Both the position numbers and the translations under genes were made by a program. Shown here piece by piece: positions 14,609 to 17,359 of a stretch of 17,359 nt of DNA (within the stretch, counting starts at the first letter, position 1; each line of letters begins with the position of its first letter). The notes beneath the pieces were generated by a model. The model had not been told where the DNA came from and did no database searches. It saw nothing but the letters and a program-made list of their open reading frames with translations. Origin of the DNA: Solirubrobacterales bacterium (GTDB taxonomy: Bacteria; Actinomycetota; Thermoleophilia; Solirubrobacterales; Solirubrobacteraceae); NCBI GenBank assembly GCA_025963955.1, contig JAOPZU010000530.1:1-17359 (forward strand), in the 5' to 3' direction.

Positions 14609-14615
14609 CGTGAAG

Positions 14616-16298
14616 ATGCGTGCAGTTGATGCCGTGGTGGAGTGCCTGAAAGCGGAAGGTGTCGACGTCGTATTCGGCCTCCCCGGAGGCGCGAACATCC
14701 CGACGTACGACGCGTTCTACGACGGGGGGATCCGCCACATCCTGGTTCGCCACGAGGCGGGCGGCGGCCACGCCGCCGAGGGCTACGCGAAGGCCACCGG
14801 CCGTGTCGGCGTCTCCCTGGGCACGAGCGGCCCGGGCGCCACCAACCTGATCACCCCGATCATGGACGCGATGATGGACTCGGTCCCGGTGGTCTTCATC
14901 ACGGGCCAGGTCGGCACGCACCTGCTCGGCACGGACGGCTTCCAGGAGGCGGACATCATCGGGATCACGATGCCGGCCGTGAAGCACTCGATCATGATCC
15001 AGCACCCGAACGAGATCCCGCGGGCGCTGCACGAGGCCTTCCACATCGCGCGGACCGGCCGTCCCGGTCCCGTCGTCGTGGACATCCCGACGGACCTCTC
15101 GCGCGCGGACATCCCGTACGAGCCGATCACCGACGTGCACCTGCCCGGGTACCAGACGTTCACCGAGGGCAACACGAAGCAGATCCGCCAGGCGGCGAAG
15201 GCCCTCGCAGCCGCGCGGCGCCCGGTCATCTACGGCGGTGGCGGCGTCATCAACGCGAACGCGTCGGAGGAGTTCCGCGCGTTCTGCCGCAGTGACCGCT
15301 TCCCCGTCACCCAGACCCTGATGGGCCTCGGTGCCTTCCCGGCCCCGGACCCGCAGTGGCTCGGCATGCTCGGCATGCACGGCACGCGGGCCGCGAACTA
15401 CGCGATGGACGAGGCGGACCTGATCTGCTGCGTCGGCGCGCGGTTCGACGACCGCATCACCGCGAAGCTCTCCGAGTTCGCGCCGCGGGCGAAGTTCATC
15501 CACATCGACGTGGACCCCGCCGAGATCAGCAAGAACGTCCCGGCCCACATCCCGATCGTCGGCGACGCGAAGAACGTGCTCGCGAAGCTGCTGGCCGAGT
15601 ACGAGGCGCTGGACACGGACAGCTCGCGCCTGGACGAGTGGTGGCAGCGGATCGCCGGGTGGCAGAAGCAGTACCCGATCGAGAAGTCCTTCACCGACTC
15701 CGAGGACACCGAGATCAAGCCGCAGCGGCTGATCCAGGCGGTCTACGAGGCGACGGGCGGCGACGCGATCATCACCTCGGACGTCGGTCAGCACCAGATG
15801 TGGACGGCGCAGCACTACCACTTCAACGAGCCGCGCCGGTGGATCAACTCCGGTGGCCTCGGCACGATGGGCTTCGGCCTGCCGGCGGCGATGGGGGCGG
15901 CGATCGGCTGTCCCGACAAGACCGTGGTCTGCATCACCGGCGACGGCTCCTTCCAGATGAACACGCAGGAGCTCGCGACGTGCGCCCAGGAGGGGATCCC
16001 CGTCAAGGTGATCATCTCCAACAACGGCTACCTCGGCATGGTCCGGCAGTGGCAGGAGCTGTTCTGGGAGAAGCGCTACTCGCAGGTCGACCTCGGCAAG
16101 TACCCGGACTTCGTGAAGCTCGCGGAGGCCTACGGCTGCCACGGGGTGCGCCTGACCGACAAGACGACGCTGGTCGACGACCTGAAGGCCGCCATCGCGA
16201 CGCCCGGACCGGTCGTGGTGGACGTCAGCGTCACTCGCGAGGAGAACACCTATCCGATGATCCCGTCCGGCTCGGCCGCGCGGGACATGGTGGGGTGA
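14616..16298 (+). CDS. ilvB: Acetohydroxyacid synthase, large catalytic subunit
   Basis: This thiamine-diphosphate enzyme condenses pyruvate with pyruvate or 2-oxobutyrate, the first common step to valine, leucine and isoleucine. The 560-residue length is normal. The catalytic glutamate is E47 in RHEAGGGHAAEGYA; most relatives read HEQGA or similar here. GTSGPGATNL, the FITGQV block and GTDGFQEADIIGIT follow. The FAD-binding middle has GMHGTRAANYAMDEADL and GARFDDRIT. The thiamine motif is GDGSFQMN (442-449) with N469 and N470, then GMVRQWQELFWEKRYS. The ATG at 14616 has a perfect Shine-Dalgarno; the frame is open further upstream to 14490 but those codons do not resemble IlvB. ilvN follows after 5 bp. 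The KHSIMIQ and PGPVVVDIPTDLS blocks favour a biosynthetic enzyme over a catabolic AlsS or glyoxylate carboligase. Confidence 0.95.
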   Translation: MRAVDAVVECLKAEGVDVVFGLPGGANIPTYDAFYDGGIRHILVRHEAGGGHAAEGYAKATGRVGVSLGTSGPGATNLITPIMDAMMDSVPVVFITGQVGTHLLGTDGFQEADIIGITMPAVKHSIMIQHPNEIPRALHEAFHIARTGRPGPVVVDIPTDLSRADIPYEPITDVHLPGYQTFTEGNTKQIRQAAKALAAARRPVIYGGGGVINANASEEFRAFCRSDRFPVTQTLMGLGAFPAPDPQWLGMLGMHGTRAANYAMDEADLICCVGARFDDRITAKLSEFAPRAKFIHIDVDPAEISKNVPAHIPIVGDAKNVLAKLLAEYEALDTDSSRLDEWWQRIAGWQKQYPIEKSFTDSEDTEIKPQRLIQAVYEATGGDAIITSDVGQHQMWTAQHYHFNEPRRWINSGGLGTMGFGLPAAMGAAIGCPDKTVVCITGDGSFQMNTQELATCAQEGIPVKVIISNNGYLGMVRQWQELFWEKRYSQVDLGKYPDFVKLAEAYGCHGVRLTDKTTLVDDLKAAIATPGPVVVDVSVTREENTYPMIPSGSAARDMVG

Positions 16299-16303
16299 GT
16301 CCC

Positions 16304-16861
16304 ATGGGCGATCCCGGAACCAAAGACGTGCTGACGCTGGAGGAGCTCGAGGCCTCGGGCAACATCCGCACCGGCCGCAAGCACATCCTGTCCGTGCTGG
16401 TGGAGAACAAGCCGGGTGTCCTGACCCGGATCTCGGGGCTCTTCGCCCGGCGCGGGTTCAACATCAACACGCTCTCCGTCGGGCCGACGGACGACGAGCA
16501 GGTCTCCCGCATCACGATCACCCTCGACGGCGCCACGCACCCGATCGATCAGGTCACGAAGCAGCTGCACAAGCTGATCAACGTCCTGAAGATCCGGGAC
16601 CTGGAGCCGTCGGAGACGGTTGCGCGGGAGCTCGCGCTCTTCAAGGTGGCCGCCGACTCGGGCACTCGTGCGGAGGTCATGCAGATCTGCGAGATCTTCC
16701 GCGGCAAGGTCGTCGACGTCACCAAGCGGTCGATCATCATCGAGATCACGGGCACCACCGAGAAGGTCGAGGCCTTCGAGCGCATGGTCCGGCCGTTCGG
16801 GCTTGTCGAGATGATGCGGACAGGCGAGATCGCGATCGCCCGCGGGCGAGGCGAGACCTGA
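16304..16861 (+). CDS. ilvN: Acetohydroxyacid synthase, small regulatory subunit
   Basis: This 185-residue subunit activates IlvB and confers valine feedback inhibition. The ACT domain is at about 27-100: HILSVLVENKPGVLTRISGLF, RRGFNINTLSVGP and SRITITLDG. The C-terminal domain follows (RELALFKVAAD... RSIIIEITGT) and ends EMMRTGEIAIARGRGET; the RTG-x-IA-x-x-RG tail is family-like. Before the ACT domain there is an extra N-terminal stretch of about 26 residues (MGDPGTKDVLTLEELEASGN). The ATG at 16304 has GGTGGGG a few bases upstream; a GTG at 16295 overlapping the ilvB stop is an alternative. The last 14 codons and the stop are the first copy of the 65-bp tandem repeat. ilvC does not follow. 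Confidence 0.94.
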   Translation: MGDPGTKDVLTLEELEASGNIRTGRKHILSVLVENKPGVLTRISGLFARRGFNINTLSVGPTDDEQVSRITITLDGATHPIDQVTKQLHKLINVLKIRDLEPSETVARELALFKVAADSGTRAEVMQICEIFRGKVVDVTKRSIIIEITGTTEKVEAFERMVRPFGLVEMMRTGEIAIARGRGET

Positions 16862-16865
16862 GGTA

Positions 16866-16896
16866 GATCTCGCCGTCCGTGCGGACAGGCGAGATC
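16866..16896 (+). promoter_or_regulatory. Hairpin across the copy 1/copy 2 junction
   Basis: GATCTCGCC plus GTCC (16866-16878) pairs with GGAC plus GGCGAGATC (16883-16896, one bulged A at 16887) around a GTGC loop, 13 base pairs in all. It competes with a 7-bp hairpin (GGCGAGA 16850-16856 with TCTCGCC 16868-16874) that contains the ilvN stop. A similar but weaker structure repeats at the copy 2/copy 3 junction. Confidence 0.55.
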
Positions 16897-16914
16897 GCGA
16901 TCGCCCGCGAGGGG

Positions 16915-16939
16915 GGCGAGACCTGAGGTAGGTCTCGCC
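16915..16939 (+). terminator. Perfect 9-bp hairpin in repeat copy 2
   Basis: GGCGAGACC (16915-16923) and GGTCTCGCC (16931-16939) pair perfectly around TGAGGTA. In copy 1 the matching hairpin has a mismatch at the eighth pair. No T-run follows. It could end transcription or protect the ilvBN message from 3' exonucleases. Confidence 0.4.
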
Positions 16940-16994
16940 GTCCGTGCGGACAGGCGGGCTCGCGATGGCGCGGGCCCGCCCAGGCGAGACCTGA

Positions 16995-17026
16995 GCAGGC
17001 CGGGGCCGTTCGCGGCCCTGACCTGC
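16995..17026 (+). terminator. Long hairpin with TTCG loop downstream of ilvN
   Basis: Arms 16995-17008 and 17013-17026 pair at 13 of 14 positions (one G-T wobble, one C-A mismatch) around a TTCG tetraloop; the inner stem is GGGCCG/CGGCCC and the outer GCAGG/CCTGC. It is the strongest single hairpin past the repeat array. There is no clean T-run, so the terminator call rests on position and stability. Confidence 0.5.
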
Positions 17027-17027
17027 G

Positions 17028-17050
17028 GGCCGGTCTGCGCGCAGCCGGCC
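17028..17050 (+). terminator. Second hairpin, two bases after the first
   Basis: GGCCGG plus CTG (17028-17037, one bulged T) pairs with CAG plus CCGGCC (17042-17050) around CGCG. It is followed by the moderately T-rich TCGGTTGTGTG, the closest thing to a terminator tract in this intergenic region. Together with the TTCG hairpin it probably ends ilvBN transcription before the isochorismate synthase promoter. Confidence 0.5.
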
Positions 17051-17115
17051 TCGGTTGTGTGACGGACCGCACACCGGTGCGGGCGGGCTGGACACGCTCG
17101 CCGTGTAAGCGCCCA

Positions 17116-17121
17116 TATCAT
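17116..17121 (+). promoter_or_regulatory. -10 box of the isochorismate synthase gene
   Basis: TATCAT ends 8 nt before the ATG at 17130. The context TATCATCGA followed by GGGATG closely matches the pcrA promoter (TATCCTCGA, then GGGATG). TGGACA at 17089-17094 looks like a -35 element but is 21 nt away, longer than ideal. Confidence 0.55.
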
Positions 17122-17129
17122 CGAACGGG

Positions 17130-17359
17130 ATGGCCGTCGCCTCCCTCGTCGGATCGCCGTTCACGCTCCGCCCGCGGGACCGCGAGCGGCTGGGGCGGCA
17201 TTTGGCCACCGCCGCCAAGCGCGCCCGGCACGGCAGCGGCAGCCCCGTCCTGGCCGCGATCAGCGTCCCGCTGCGGGCGCCCGTCGATCCCGCCGGCACG
17301 GTCGTCGCCTCCCGCCGCGGGGCGGAGCCCTGGTTTGTCATGGAGCAGCCCGACCGGGA
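17130..17359 (+). CDS. Isochorismate synthase, N-terminal fragment
   Basis: Only the first 76 codons are inside the window; the gene continues past the right edge. After a short lead (MAVASLVGSPFTLRPRDRER) the sequence LAAISVPLRAPVDPAG and then ASRRGAEPWFVMEQPDR matches the N-terminal region of chorismate-binding isochorismate synthases (MenF, EntC, DhbC), where a SRR-x-x-x-PWF-x-x-EQPDR-type block is usual. These enzymes convert chorismate to isochorismate for menaquinone or for catechol siderophores; which applies cannot be told from the fragment. The chorismate-binding catalytic domain is not visible. The start is fixed by the -10 box 8 nt upstream. Anthranilate or aminodeoxychorismate synthase is less likely from this N-terminus. 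Confidence 0.75.
   Translation, partial: MAVASLVGSPFTLRPRDRERLGRHLATAAKRARHGSGSPVLAAISVPLRAPVDPAGTVVASRRGAEPWFVMEQPDR

Larger units (their letters stand above)
16815..16995 (+). repeat. 65-bp tandem repeat of the ilvN 3' end, about 2.8 copies
   Basis: Copies begin at 16815, 16880 and 16945, exactly 65 bp apart, each with TGCGGACAGGCG. Copies 1 and 2 differ at only 4 of 65 positions. Copy 1 encodes the true end of IlvN (RTGEIAIARGRGET and stop). Copy 2 would read RTGEIAIAREGGET and stop. Copy 3 would read RTGGLAMARARPGET and stop, with a 3-nt insertion that keeps the phase. Copies 2 and 3 lie beyond the ilvN stop. GGCGAGA and TCTCGCC alternate through the array and pair into hairpins. Copy 3 loses similarity right after its TGA. 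Confidence 0.9.

Noticed and set aside
14490..14615. N-terminal extension of IlvB from the ATG at 14490
   Set aside because: The 42 extra residues lack IlvB similarity, would lie over the promoter and leader hairpins, and the ATG at 14616 has a perfect ribosome binding site.
12873..16142. 1089-codon open frame on the minus strand
   Set aside because: It overlaps ilvB and several other plus-strand genes and has shadow composition (long Asp/Arg/Val/His-rich runs). ilvB is unambiguous.
16815..16995. CRISPR-like array
   Set aside because: There are under three copies, the units are contiguous without unique spacers, and the first copy is part of ilvN. No cas gene is present.
16250..17341. 363-codon minus-strand frame with internal repeats (RSRSRLS-type)
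   Set aside because: The repeated residues merely reflect the 65-bp DNA repeat read backwards, and the frame covers ilvN antisense. No start signal or domain supports it.

Overview
The window is very GC-rich DNA (G or C at almost every third codon position) from a bacterial chromosome. The base composition, the actinobacterial -10 boxes (TANNNT) lying directly in front of many start codons, and the gene set (CysK/EpsC-type CysE, GatCAB, IlvBN, YczE, a QNG1-like queuosine-salvage protein, an isochorismate synthase) point to a high-GC actinobacterium. Several hypothetical proteins resemble ones I associate with class Thermoleophilia (Solirubrobacterales), but that placement is an inference. No mobile element, CRISPR array, rRNA or tRNA was seen. 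Most of the window is ordinary core metabolism.

Layout. 1-187: short stretch without a convincing gene. 188-2555: cysteine synthesis genes cysK and cysE, both on the plus strand, with a minus-strand RBBP9-like hydrolase between them. 2563-4105: minus-strand queuosine-salvage (QNG1) homologue and a secreted CAP-domain protein. 4167-8491: helicase pcrA/uvrD, a YczE-type membrane protein, folD and a four-helix membrane protein. 8543-12593: gatC-gatA-gatB followed closely by an APH-family kinase. 12677-14474: small or unrecognised genes (74, 228, possibly 57, 56 and 103 aa). 14516-16861: ilvB-ilvN with a structured 5' leader and an unusual repeat array at the 3' end. 17130-end: the start of an isochorismate synthase gene, cut by the window edge.

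How the genes fit together. CysE makes O-acetylserine and CysK converts it to cysteine. GatCAB amidates mischarged Glu-tRNA(Gln) and/or Asp-tRNA(Asn). IlvB and IlvN are the catalytic and regulatory subunits of acetohydroxyacid synthase, the first common enzyme of branched-chain amino acid synthesis; ilvC is not adjacent. FolD supplies one-carbon folates. The isochorismate synthase probably begins menaquinone or siderophore synthesis.

The most noteworthy signals are: (1) the last ~45 bases of ilvN plus ~20 bases past its stop are tandemly repeated about 2.8 times at exactly 65-bp spacing, each copy keeping the tail codons and the TGA, and the copies form alternating strong hairpins followed by two more hairpins; (2) a consistent set of about nine -10 boxes only 6-11 nt from a start codon, implying leaderless mRNAs, contrasted with a long, hairpin-bearing leader and perfect Shine-Dalgarno at ilvB; (3) a divergent bacterial QNG1 homologue whose promoter sits inside a palindrome; (4) a cluster of small orphan genes, one too short for ordinary gene finding. 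I found no convincing new multi-gene system.
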